Assembly: GCF_003725545.1 (NCBI RefSeq)
Contig: NZ_RJLN01000011.1
Span: 1-64,000 of the forward strand
Reading direction: 5' to 3'
From: Micromonospora solifontis
GTDB taxonomy: Bacteria; Actinomycetota; Actinomycetes; Mycobacteriales; Micromonosporaceae
DNA: 64,000 nt
Shown here: piece after piece, positions 8,664-16,061 of the stretch
Layout: each line of letters begins with the position of its first letter
Position numbering within the stretch: the first letter of the stretch is position 1
Program-made: the position numbers and the translations under genes
Notes under the pieces: generated by a model
What the model saw: the letters and a program-made list of their open reading frames with translations, nothing else
Told to the model about the DNA's origin: nothing
Databases searched by the model: none

Positions 8664-9742
8664 GCCACACCTCCCCGGCTCGCGGCCGGCGCGGCGGCCA
8701 GCCGGCGCTGGGCGTGCACGTGCCGCACGATGTCGGCGCTCCAGTCCCGGTCGGTCCGCAGCGCCAGGTGGGTGGTCCCGGACCGGCGCAGCGCCTGACG
8801 CACCTGGTCACGCTGGGCGGCGGCGGCCTCCGCGTACCGCTCGCGCAGGTTCCGGTCGCCGGTCCACACCTCGCGGCACCGGCCGCTCTCCGGGTCGACC
8901 AGGGTGATCAGGCCGACGTCCGGCAGTTCGAGTTCGCGCGGGTCGGTCACCTCGACGGCGAGCACCTGGTGCCGGACGGCGAGCCGGCGCAGCAGCGCCT
9001 CCCAGGGCGGCGCGGCCGCCGGGTCGTCGGGCAGCCCGTCGAGGAAGTCGGAGACCACCACCACCAGGCCCCGCCGGGTGGCCATCCGCTGCACGCCGGC
9101 CAGCCCGTCGACGAGCATCGGCGGGCCGGCGACGCCGCCCGGTCGCGGCCCGTCGGGTGGTCGGTCCCGCTCGTACCCGCCGGCCGACGGCGCCAGGCCG
9201 CGGCGCGGCGTCGGACCCGCCGAGCGGGAGTCGTCCATCCGCGGCGCGGTGAGCAGGGCGCGCAGCAGGCCGAGCAGGTGGGTGCGGCCGTTCCGGGCCG
9301 GGAAGCGGCGCACCCCGTCGGGGGCGAGCACGTACGCGCCGAGGCGGTTGCCGACGCCCGCGGTGAGGAACCCGACCGCCGCCACGGCGGCCACCGCCAG
9401 CTCGCGTTTGTCCAGCGTGGCGGTGCCGTACTCCATGCTGGGGCTGGCGTCGACCAGCAGCCAGGTGGTCAGCTCCCGGTCGGCGTCGACCTCCCGGACG
9501 TGCGGGACGGTGGTGCGGGCGGTGACCGCCCAGTCCATCCGGCGTACCTCGTCCTCGCCGGGTCGGTACTCCCGGCTGCCGGCCGCCTCGCTGCCCGGCC
9601 CCGGCAGCAGGCCCCGGTGCTGGCCGTGCAGCAGCCCGTCGAGCCGGCGGGTGACGGTCAGCTCCAGCCGGCGCAGCCGCTGATCGGGGGTGAGGTCGGC
9701 CAGGGTCGGCTCGGGCGGAACGGGTACGGCCGGGCGCCTCAT
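8660..9742 (-). CDS. DUF58 domain protein (VWA-like)
   Basis: The product is 360 aa with no membrane segment. The DUF58 core is clear: 'SREYRPGEDEVRRMDWAVTART' near residue 60, followed by 'WLLVDASPSMEYG' near residue 95, a VWA-like metal-site strand. A Gly/Pro/Arg-rich low-complexity insert lies at about residues 165-200. DUF58 proteins are partners of MoxR ATPases; their biochemical job is not settled. The gene overlaps both neighbours by 4 bases, so moxR-DUF58-VWA is one translationally coupled operon. Confidence 0.88.
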   Translation of the reverse strand: MRRPAVPVPPEPTLADLTPDQRLRRLELTVTRRLDGLLHGQHRGLLPGPGSEAAGSREYRPGEDEVRRMDWAVTARTTVPHVREVDADRELTTWLLVDASPSMEYGTATLDKRELAVAAVAAVGFLTAGVGNRLGAYVLAPDGVRRFPARNGRTHLLGLLRALLTAPRMDDSRSAGPTPRRGLAPSAGGYERDRPPDGPRPGGVAGPPMLVDGLAGVQRMATRRGLVVVVSDFLDGLPDDPAAAPPWEALLRRLAVRHQVLAVEVTDPRELELPDVGLITLVDPESGRCREVWTGDRNLRERYAEAAAAQRDQVRQALRRSGTTHLALRTDRDWSADIVRHVHAQRRLAAAPAASRGGVA

Positions 9743-10788
9743 GCCGCCGCCAGGTCGGACACCGGCTCCGGGTGGCCGTGGACGACCCGGGGTGGCGGCA
9801 CCGCCTCGATCAGCCGGCGGACCACCGCCTCGGCGGAGACGCCGTCGGCCACCGCGTCGAAGGAGAGCACCAGGCGGTGGGCGAGCACGTCGACGGCCAG
9901 GTCCCGGACGTCCTCCGGCAGCACGTACTCCCGTCCCCGGATCAGCGCCTGGGCGCGGGCGGCGGCGACCAGGCCGAGGGTGGCCCGGGGGCTCGCCCCG
10001 TACGCGAGCAGTGGTGCCACCTCGGGCAGCCCGAAGCGGCCGGGGTCGCGGGTGGCGAGGATGAGCCGGACCACGTATTCGGCCAGGGCGTGGTGGACAA
10101 AGACCTGGCCGGCCCGGCGCTGGAGGTCCCGCAGCCGCACCGGGTCGAGCACCTGGCGCGGCGTGGGCCGGTCGGCGCTCATCCGGTAGAGGATGGCCAG
10201 TTCGTCGGCGTCGCTCGGGTAGTCGACCACGATCTTCATGAGGAACCGGTCACGCTGCGCCTCGGGCAGTTGGTAGACACCCTCGGACTCGATCGGGTTC
10301 TGGGTGGCGAGCACCAGGAACGGCTCGGGTACCGGCCAGCTCCGGCCGCCGATGGAGACCTGCCGCTCGGCCATCGCCTCCAGCAGCGCCGACTGCACCT
10401 TCGCCGGGGCGCGGTTGATCTCGTCGGCGAGCACCAGGTTCGCCATGATCGGGCCCAGCTCGACGTCGAAGCTCTCAGTGGAGGCCCGGTAGATCCGGGT
10501 GCCGACGATGTCCGAGGGGACCAGGTCGGGGGTGAACTGGATCCGGGAGAAGGTGCCGCCGACGACGGTGGCGAGGGTCTGCGCCGCGAGGGTCTTCGCC
10601 ACCCCCGGCACCCCCTCGAGGAGGCAGTGCCCGTCGGCGACCAGGGCGGTGAGCAGGCGTTCGACGAGCCGATCCTGCCCGACGATCACGCGTTTGACCT
10701 CGAAGAGGGTCTGTTCCAGCTCGACGCCGCTCGCGTCGGCCTCGACCGGGCTGGGCACGCTGGTCAGGGTGTCCGAGATGTCCGTCAC
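9739..10788 (-). CDS. MoxR family AAA+ ATPase
   Basis: The product is 349 aa from the GTG at 10788, which has a 'GGGAAG' ribosome-binding site about 8 bases upstream. An upstream in-frame ATG at 10851 adds 21 residues of low similarity and is less likely. Walker A 'GVPGVAKT' (about residue 60) and Walker B 'LVLADEINRAP' (about residue 120) are intact, as is the sensor 'LATQNPIESEGVYQLPEAQRDRF'. MoxR ATPases are chaperone-like remodellers acting on VWA-domain partners, matching the two genes downstream. It is the first gene of the operon. Confidence 0.92.
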   Translation of the reverse strand: MTDISDTLTSVPSPVEADASGVELEQTLFEVKRVIVGQDRLVERLLTALVADGHCLLEGVPGVAKTLAAQTLATVVGGTFSRIQFTPDLVPSDIVGTRIYRASTESFDVELGPIMANLVLADEINRAPAKVQSALLEAMAERQVSIGGRSWPVPEPFLVLATQNPIESEGVYQLPEAQRDRFLMKIVVDYPSDADELAILYRMSADRPTPRQVLDPVRLRDLQRRAGQVFVHHALAEYVVRLILATRDPGRFGLPEVAPLLAYGASPRATLGLVAAARAQALIRGREYVLPEDVRDLAVDVLAHRLVLSFDAVADGVSAEAVVRRLIEAVPPPRVVHGHPEPVSDLAAA

Positions 10789-10930
10789 GGTGCTTGCTTC
10801 CCGTGCCGGTGGTCGGACAAACGTCGGATTATCAGCCCCTCCGCGGCCCATCCCGGGCGGGACCGGGATGATTCCCCCGAGCGGGGCGTAAGGGTACGGT
10901 CGACCCAGCGAGACCCAGGTCGGCCCGGAC

Positions 10931-10967
10931 CGTGCCGACCCACGCCGCGGCGGCGGGGGTCGGCACG
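10931..10967 (-). terminator. Stem-loop after the small secreted-protein gene
   Basis: An 11-bp stem (10931-10941 with 10957-10967) closes a GC-rich loop 10 bases after the stop of the gene ending at 10978. It is likely a terminator separating that gene from moxR; no U-tract. Confidence 0.55.
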
Positions 10968-10977
10968 GCGTGGCGGA

Positions 10978-11511
10978 TCAGTTGCTGATGACCAGGTGGA
11001 ACGGCCGGTCCGCGGCGGAGCCGGACGAGCTACGGGTCTGCACGAAGACCGCGTTCGGGATCAGGTAGCGGGGCGCGACCGAGGCCTCGCCGCCCGGCGG
11101 GACGTTCGCCGAGTCGGCGGTGCCCACGGTGCCCACGTACGCCTTCGCGTGCACGTCGTAGTCCAGCAGGACCTCGTACTGGCCAAGGCCGCAGCAGGTG
11201 AACCGCTGGGCGGACTTGACGTTCGCGGAGTGCTGGAGCAGGGTGCCGTTGGCGCTGACCACGGCCCACGCGACGGTGCCGGTGGCGGGGGCGGCGAGCG
11301 TGGCGTTCATCGCCGACCTGGCCCGACGCGCGTCGGCCGCGCTCACCGGCGGCTGGGCGGTTGATCCGGGCTGACGGGCCCCGGGCTGGGCGGAGGTGGC
11401 CGGAGCCTGCGCCGCCGGCCGGGCCGCCGCGGCGATGCCCCCGCCAGCCAGGGTGAGGGTCAGGACGCCGAGCGCCAGCACCGTCGCCTTGCGTCTGAAC
11501 AATGTGGCCAT
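10978..11511 (-). CDS. Secreted hypothetical protein
   Basis: The product is 177 aa. An N-terminal signal sequence (basic 'FRRKAT' then an Ala/Leu core to about residue 32) precedes a Gln/Pro/Ala-rich linker and a mature domain from about residue 58. That domain contains a cysteine pair ('FTCCGLGQYEV') and ends '...FHLVISN'. I do not recognise the fold. It is a single-gene unit: a long low-GC gap precedes it and a hairpin follows it. Confidence 0.65.
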   Translation of the reverse strand: MATLFRRKATVLALGVLTLTLAGGGIAAAARPAAQAPATSAQPGARQPGSTAQPPVSAADARRARSAMNATLAAPATGTVAWAVVSANGTLLQHSANVKSAQRFTCCGLGQYEVLLDYDVHAKAYVGTVGTADSANVPPGGEASVAPRYLIPNAVFVQTRSSSGSAADRPFHLVISN

Positions 11512-11869
11512 GTGGTCCCCCTTGTGTGACCGTGGTGATACGGCGACCCGCGTTCGACGGGGCCGGAAAGCTACCGCAGAAAAGGCCGGGAGCGGACCAC
11601 TGCGGAACGTCGGGAGTTCCGCTTGCAGCGCACCTGAAATGTCGATCCAACAACATCCCGCACCCGGCTTGAGCTGGGGATACTACGCACAGCTGCGACG
11701 TCTCAACCACGTGGAAAGTAGCACCGTTAAATGCGGCCGGTCAATAGCTCGGATTTGCGTTACGGCACTTCTTCGAGCACCCTGGAAATCGTGAAAGGTG
11801 AATTGCCGGCCATTCACGAAACCACTTCCGGGGCATCGCGCCGGGTGTCCGGCCGGTACGGTGGCGGCC
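11512..11869. other. Divergent intergenic region with candidate operator
   Basis: This 358-base gap between two divergent genes is less GC-rich than its surroundings. It must hold the promoters of both genes, but I cannot assign -35/-10 boxes with confidence. The clearest element is a near-perfect 20-bp palindrome at 11798-11817 (see separate entry). Confidence 0.5.
11798..11817. promoter_or_regulatory. 20-bp near-perfect palindrome upstream of EEP hydrolase
   Basis: The sequence GTGAATTGCCGGCCATTCAC is palindromic at 18 of 20 positions and lies about 50 bases before the GTG start at 11870. Its size and position fit a dimeric repressor site. The cognate protein is unknown. Confidence 0.35.
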
Positions 11870-12862
11870 GTGACCCAGGTGCTGCGCGCGGAGCGGACTG
11901 CGGGCCGGGCGGCCCGGGTCGTGACGCTGGCCTGCTGGCTGGCCGTGCTGCCGGCGGCGGCCTGGGCGGCGCTCCGGCTGGCCGGCCTGGAACGCGGGCC
12001 GTTGGTACAGGCGGTCGCCTTCACGCCGTACGTCGCCGCCGGGTCCCTGGCACCGCTGGCGCTGGCGCTCGCCCTGCGCCGCCGGGCCCCGGCGGTGGTC
12101 GCGGCGGTCGCCGCGCTGGCGCTGCTCGGTGCGGTGGCGCCGCGCGCGGTCCGCTCCGGCCAGCCTTCCGCCGACGGCCCTGCCCTGCGCCTGCTCACCG
12201 CCAACCTGCTGCTGGGCAGCGCCGACCCGGCCGCGCTGGTCGACCTGGTCCGCACCCGACGGGTCGACGTGCTGGCCGCGCAGGAAGTCACCCCGGGCAT
12301 CGCCGCCGAACTGGACCGGCTCGGGCTGGCCACCCTGCTGCCCTACCGGGAGCTGCACCCGGAGCCCGGCGCGACCGGCTCGGCGCTCTACGCGCGCTTC
12401 CCGCTCGACGCGACCGGGGCCCGGCGCAACCAGGGCTTCGCCTTTCTCCAGGCGTACGGCACCCTGGCCGTGCCGGGCGCGCCACCCCTGCGGGTGGAGT
12501 CGGCGCACCCGGCCTCCCCGTACGCCGTCGCGGTGGTCCCGGACTGGTGGACCGACCTGCGGGCGCAGCCACCGGCCACCCCGCACGGGCAACTCGGCGT
12601 GCTGGCCGGCGACTTCAACGCCACCCTCGACCACGCGCCACTGCGCGACCTGATCGCCACCGGTTACGTCGACGCGGCGGACGCGGCCGGCGCGGGACTC
12701 GCCGGCACCTGGGGCCCGTACGACGGCGACCGGATCCCGCCGGTCACGATCGACCACGTGCTGGCCGACCGGCGCATCGCGGTCCGCGCGGTCGAGGTGC
12801 ACCCGCTGCCCGGCAGCGACCACCGCGCCGTCCTCGCCGACCTGCGCCTGCCGGCCGGCTGA
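11870..12862 (+). CDS. Endonuclease/exonuclease/phosphatase (EEP) family membrane protein
   Basis: The product is 330 aa from the GTG at 11870 (another GTG lies at 11861). Three hydrophobic segments in the first 110 residues anchor it, then an EEP domain follows outside. Family motifs are present: 'LLTANLLLG' (Asn), 'DVLAAQEV' (metal-binding Glu), 'VLAGDFNATLDH' (Asp and Asn) and the terminal 'GSDHRAVLADL' (Asp-His). This is the common actinobacterial architecture for a secreted phosphodiesterase-like hydrolase; the substrate (nucleic acid, phospholipid or phosphoinositide) cannot be told. It converges on cimA. Confidence 0.85.
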   Translation: MTQVLRAERTAGRAARVVTLACWLAVLPAAAWAALRLAGLERGPLVQAVAFTPYVAAGSLAPLALALALRRRAPAVVAAVAALALLGAVAPRAVRSGQPSADGPALRLLTANLLLGSADPAALVDLVRTRRVDVLAAQEVTPGIAAELDRLGLATLLPYRELHPEPGATGSALYARFPLDATGARRNQGFAFLQAYGTLAVPGAPPLRVESAHPASPYAVAVVPDWWTDLRAQPPATPHGQLGVLAGDFNATLDHAPLRDLIATGYVDAADAAGAGLAGTWGPYDGDRIPPVTIDHVLADRRIAVRAVEVHPLPGSDHRAVLADLRLPAG

Positions 12863-12882
12863 CCCGCGTCAACCGGCCGACC

Positions 12883-12935
12883 GGCGTTAAGAGGGGACCC
12901 GTGCTCTACCGGAGGCGTTAAGAGAGGACCCCTCC
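12883..12935 (+). repeat. Dispersed palindromic repeat, copy A
   Basis: About 53 bases built from two successive 'GGCGTTAAGAG-G-GGACCC' blocks. It aligns with copies B (32195-32249) and C (54909-54963). It lies exactly between the stops of the EEP gene and cimA and may serve as a bidirectional terminator. Confidence 0.6.
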
Positions 12936-14516
12936 TCACACCCGGGCCCGGTCGAGGCCGTAGGTGAGCGCGTCGACCAGTGCGTGCCAGGACGCCTCGA
13001 CCACGTTCGGGTGCACGCCGACCGTGGTCCAGTCGCGGCCCGTGCCGGCGGTCTCCACCAGCACCCGGGTGACCGCGCCGGTGCCGTGGCTGCCCTCCAG
13101 GATGCGGACCTTGTAGTCGGCCAGCTCGAAGTCGCGCAGCTCCGGGTAGTGCCGGGCCAGCGCCGTACGCAGCGCCTCGTCCAGCGCGTTGACCGGGCCG
13201 TTCCCCTCGGCGGTGGCGATCACCCGCTCGCCGCGTACCCGGATCTTGACGGTGGCCTCGGAGACCACCGCGCCGTCCTCGCGGTGCTCCACGATCACCC
13301 GGTACGACTCGAGGGTGAACGGGCGCGGCACGGCGCGGTCCGGCAGCTCGCCGCGCACCAGCAGCTCGAACGAGGCGTCGGCGGCCTCGAAGGACCAGCC
13401 GCCGGCCTCCAGCTCCTTCACCAGCTTGGTGACCGTGGCGAGCGCCTCCGGATGGCCGGCCAGGTCCAGACCGAGCTCGCGGCTCTTGAGCTCGATGCTG
13501 GCCCGGCCGGCCATCTCGGTCACCAGGATCCGCATGTCGTTGCCCACCACCGACGGGTCCACGTGGTTGTAGAGCAACGGGTCGACCTTGATCGCGCTCG
13601 CGTGCAGTCCCGCCTTGTGGGCGAAGGCCGCGGCCCCGACGTACGCCTGGTGGGTGTCGGGGGCGATGTTGGCGATCTCGGCGATGGCGTGCGAGACCCG
13701 CACCATCTGTTCCAGGCAGCCCTCCGGTAGGACCGGCAGCCCGAGCTTGAGCTGGAGGTTGGCGACGATCGCGAAGATGTCCGCGTTGCCGGGGCGCTCG
13801 CCGTACCCGTTGGCGGTGCCCTGGAAGTGCTGGACGCCGGCCTCGACGGCGGCGATGGTGTTGGCCACCGCGCAGGCGGTGTCGTTCTGGCAGTGGATGC
13901 CGAGCAGTTCCGGGGCCACCCCGGTGCGCGCGGTGACGTCGGCGATGACGGCGGTGACCTGCGACGGCAGCATCCCGCCGTTGGTGTCGCAGAGCACGAA
14001 CCGCTCCGCCCCGGCGGCGAGCGCCGTCTCCAGCACCGCGGCGGTGTACGCCGGGTCGTGGCGGTAGCCGTCGAAGAAGTGCTCCCCGTCGACGAAGACC
14101 CGCCGCCCGTGGGCGACCAGGTGGGCCACGGTGTCCCGGATCATCGCCAGGTTCTCCTCGGCGGTGGTCCGCAGCGCCCGCTCGACGTGCCGCAGGTCCG
14201 CCTTGGCGACCAGGGCCACGGCCGGGGTCTCCGCGTCGAGCAGCCCGCGTACCTGGGGGTCGGCCTCGACCGCCAGCCCGGCCTTGCGGGTCGCGCCGAA
14301 GGCGACCAGGATCGCGTGCTTCAGGTCCAGCTCGGTGCGGGCGCGCCGGAAGAATTCGGTGTCCTTCGGCACCGCGCCCGGCCACCCGCCCTCGATGAAG
14401 CCGACCCCGAGGTCGTCGAGCAGGCGGGCCACCGCCAGCTTGTCGACCACCGAGTAGCTGAGCCCCTCGCGCTGCGCGCCGTCGCGCAGCGTCGTGTCGT
14501 ACACCTGGAAGGTCAT
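12936..14516 (-). CDS. cimA: (R)-citramalate synthase
   Basis: The product is 526 aa from the ATG at 14516 (ribosome-binding 'AGGACT' just upstream). The start reads 'MTFQVYDTTLRDGAQREG', the hallmark of the isopropylmalate/citramalate/homocitrate synthase family, and the TIM-barrel metal motif 'GIHCQNDTACAVANT' is near residue 210. The C-terminal third (about residues 390-526) is the LeuA-type allosteric domain. The length (about 525 aa), close to the CimA class, favours citramalate synthase over LeuA (about 570-600 aa in actinobacteria). It condenses pyruvate with acetyl-CoA, opening a threonine-independent isoleucine route. A leader-peptide attenuator precedes it at 14547-14659. Confidence 0.9.
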   Translation of the reverse strand: MTFQVYDTTLRDGAQREGLSYSVVDKLAVARLLDDLGVGFIEGGWPGAVPKDTEFFRRARTELDLKHAILVAFGATRKAGLAVEADPQVRGLLDAETPAVALVAKADLRHVERALRTTAEENLAMIRDTVAHLVAHGRRVFVDGEHFFDGYRHDPAYTAAVLETALAAGAERFVLCDTNGGMLPSQVTAVIADVTARTGVAPELLGIHCQNDTACAVANTIAAVEAGVQHFQGTANGYGERPGNADIFAIVANLQLKLGLPVLPEGCLEQMVRVSHAIAEIANIAPDTHQAYVGAAAFAHKAGLHASAIKVDPLLYNHVDPSVVGNDMRILVTEMAGRASIELKSRELGLDLAGHPEALATVTKLVKELEAGGWSFEAADASFELLVRGELPDRAVPRPFTLESYRVIVEHREDGAVVSEATVKIRVRGERVIATAEGNGPVNALDEALRTALARHYPELRDFELADYKVRILEGSHGTGAVTRVLVETAGTGRDWTTVGVHPNVVEASWHALVDALTYGLDRARV

Positions 14517-14546
14517 GGGAGTCCTCTTCTCGAGCCTGAGGGGGAG

Positions 14547-14580
14547 CAACAAAAAGACCCCCCGCGGGTGCGGGAGGTCT
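14547..14580 (-). terminator. cimA attenuator terminator
   Basis: Read on the minus strand, an 'AGACC-CCCGC' arm pairs with a 'GCGGG-GGTCT' arm (14555-14580), directly followed by a TTTTTG tract. It lies about 30 bases before the cimA start and after the leader peptide, so it is an intrinsic terminator inside the 5' leader. Confidence 0.85.
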
Positions 14581-14610
14581 GCGCGCTCGGCGAGGGGGAG
14601 GCCGGCGCGC
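14581..14610 (-). promoter_or_regulatory. cimA leader hairpin 1
   Basis: A strong stem (GCGCGC arms at 14581-14586 and 14605-14610, extended by an inner CGGC/GCCG) begins at the last base of the leader-peptide stop codon. Its loop includes a CCTCCCCC run that could pair with the GGGGGG in the terminator 3' arm, giving a possible antiterminator; this is inference. Confidence 0.6.
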
Positions 14611-14642
14611 TAGGTGCCAATAATCAGGACGGAGCTGGTCAC
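14610..14642 (-). CDS. cimA leader peptide MTSSVLIIGT
   Basis: This is a 10-codon ORF from GTG 14642 to TAG 14610: Met-Thr-Ser-Ser-Val-Leu-Ile-Ile-Gly-Thr. Four successive branched-chain codons (GTC CTG ATT ATT) sit just before hairpin 1 and the terminator; the two ATT codons are rare in a genome this GC-rich. This is the classic layout of ribosome-mediated attenuation: shortage of charged Ile/Val/Leu tRNA would stall the ribosome here and favour read-through into cimA. The frame is also open upstream to a GTG at 14705, so a longer form is possible. Confidence 0.7.
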   Translation of the reverse strand: MTSSVLIIGT

Positions 14643-14659
14643 GTTCCGTACTCTGCCAC
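14639..14659 (-). CDS. Six-codon upstream ORF overlapping the cimA leader start
   Basis: A GTG at 14659 sits 5 bases after an ideal Shine-Dalgarno (AAAAGGAGGT, 14664-14673) and encodes Met-Ala-Glu-Tyr-Gly-Thr. Its TGA stop overlaps the leader's GTG as GTGA. It could deliver ribosomes to the leader by coupling. The alternative is that the leader is leaderless (a CAGAGT -10-like box at 14650-14655 ends 7 bases before its GTG), in which case this ORF is not transcribed. Confidence 0.35.
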   Translation of the reverse strand: MAEYGT

Positions 14660-14760
14660 CTCGACCTCCTTTTGGGAGGCAAAATCCACATGCCGAGATG
14701 ATCACGCTGGGTGGTCATGGCCGCCGGGTGGGCAGGCTCGGCGCGGGAGCGCGTCGCCGG

Positions 14761-14782
14761 TGATCGACTTCACAAGTGATCA
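14761..14782. promoter_or_regulatory. Interrupted palindrome upstream of ahpC
   Basis: TGATC-G-ACTT-CAC-AAGT-GATCA is an inverted repeat with a one-base bulge, centred about 107 bases before the ahpC start. It could be a regulator site for the peroxide-defence pair. No oxyR or fur gene is adjacent, so the cognate factor is unknown. Confidence 0.35.
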
Positions 14783-14877
14783 ACCCGCCGAGCGGCGGAA
14801 ACCCCACTGCGGCAATATCTGGAACCGATCCAGTTACCGGCCTCGCGCCGCTGACAAGCCGCTGTCAAGGAGGACCT

Positions 14878-15438
14878 GTGCTCACTGTCGGTGACCGCTT
14901 CCCCGAGTACGAACTCACCGCCTGCGTGTCGCTGGACGCCGAGAAGGCGTTCGAGACGATCAACCACAAGTCCTACGAGGGCAAGTGGCGCGTGGTCTTC
15001 TTCTGGCCGAAGGACTTCACCTTCATCTGCCCCACCGAGATCGCCGAGTTCGGCCGGCTCAACGCGGAGTTCGCCGACCGGGACGCCCAGGTGCTCGGCG
15101 TCTCCGTCGACAACGAGTTCGTCCACTACGCCTGGCGCAAGGACCACCCGGACCTGCGCGAGCTGCCCTTCCCGATGCTCAGCGACATCAAGCGCGAGCT
15201 GACCGCCGCCTGCGGCGTGCTCGGCGAGGACGGCGTCGCCCAGCGGGCCACCTTCATCGTCGACCCGAACAACGAGATCCAGTTCGTCATGGTCACCGCC
15301 GGCTCGGTCGGCCGGAACGTGTCCGAGGTGCTGCGGGTGCTGGACGCGCTGCAGACCGACGAGCTCTGCCCGTGCAACTGGAAGTCCGGCGCCGCCACCC
15401 TGGACGCCACCGCGCTGCTCGCCGGCGCCGGGGCCTGA
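14878..15438 (+). CDS. ahpC: Alkyl hydroperoxide reductase peroxiredoxin
   Basis: The product is 186 aa from the GTG at 14878, which follows a near-perfect AAGGAGG site. The peroxidatic cysteine is Cys51 in 'FTFICPTEI'; the resolving region near the C-terminus is 'ELCPCNWKSG' with Cys164 and Cys166, the extra cysteine pattern of actinobacterial AhpC. It reduces H2O2, alkyl peroxides and peroxynitrite in the cytoplasm and is recycled by AhpD. The ahpD gene starts 3 bases after its stop, so they form an operon. Confidence 0.95.
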   Translation: MLTVGDRFPEYELTACVSLDAEKAFETINHKSYEGKWRVVFFWPKDFTFICPTEIAEFGRLNAEFADRDAQVLGVSVDNEFVHYAWRKDHPDLRELPFPMLSDIKRELTAACGVLGEDGVAQRATFIVDPNNEIQFVMVTAGSVGRNVSEVLRVLDALQTDELCPCNWKSGAATLDATALLAGAGA

Positions 15439-15441
15439 CCC

Positions 15442-15972
15442 ATGGGCCTGGACGCGGTCAAGGCGGCTCTGCCGGAGTACGCCAAGGACATCAAGCTCAA
15501 CCTCGGCTCCACGATCAGCACCTCGACGCTGAAGCCCGAGCAGGCCTGGGGCACCGCCCTGGCCTGCGCGGTCGCCGCGCGCAACCCGGTGGTGCTGCGG
15601 GAGATCGCCGCCGAGGCCGCCGGCCAGCTCACCCCGGAGGCGGTCGAGGCGGCCAAGGGCGCGGCCACGATCATGGCGATGAACAACGTCTACTACCGGG
15701 CCAAGCACCTGATCGGCGACGAGCAGTACGCCTCGATTCCGGCCCGGCTGCGGATGCAGATCATCGCCCGACCGGGAGTGGAGAAGGCCGACTTCGAGCT
15801 CTGGTGCCTCGCCGTCTCGGCGATCACCGGCTGCGGCGTCTGCCTGGAGTCGCACGAGAAGACCCTGCGTGCGGCCGGGTTCAGCCGCGAGCAGGTGCAC
15901 GAGGGGCTGCGCATCGCCGCCGTGGTGCACGCCGCGGCCGTGGCGCTGGACGCGGAGGCCGCCCTGGCCTGA
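15442..15972 (+). CDS. ahpD: Alkylhydroperoxidase AhpD
   Basis: The product is 176 aa, the normal AhpD size. The redox-active motif is intact: Cys131-Gly-Val-Cys134 in 'ITGCGVCLESHEK', with the proton-relay His138 and Glu nearby. AhpD is the reductant for AhpC, linking it to lipoamide and dihydrolipoamide dehydrogenase in mycobacteria. It follows ahpC by 3 bases. Confidence 0.95.
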   Translation: MGLDAVKAALPEYAKDIKLNLGSTISTSTLKPEQAWGTALACAVAARNPVVLREIAAEAAGQLTPEAVEAAKGAATIMAMNNVYYRAKHLIGDEQYASIPARLRMQIIARPGVEKADFELWCLAVSAITGCGVCLESHEKTLRAAGFSREQVHEGLRIAAVVHAAAVALDAEAALA

Positions 15973-16061
15973 GTCACAGGTGTACCGATCTCCGCACCGG
16001 GTACGAAAGGGTCCGACAGGCAACATCCCCCGAGAAAGTCGAGAAAGGGAGTGTGGACGCC

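Noticed and set aside
12936..14516. Reading the cimA gene as leuA (2-isopropylmalate synthase)
   Set aside because: Both belong to one family, but the chain is shorter than actinobacterial LeuA, starts directly with the YDTTLRDG motif and is preceded by an Ile/Val/Leu-type leader.
14664..14679. CCTCC-TTTTG-GGAGG hairpin as a separate terminator upstream of the cimA leader
   Set aside because: A 5-bp stem around a Shine-Dalgarno-like sequence is easily explained by the GGAGG itself; too weak to call.
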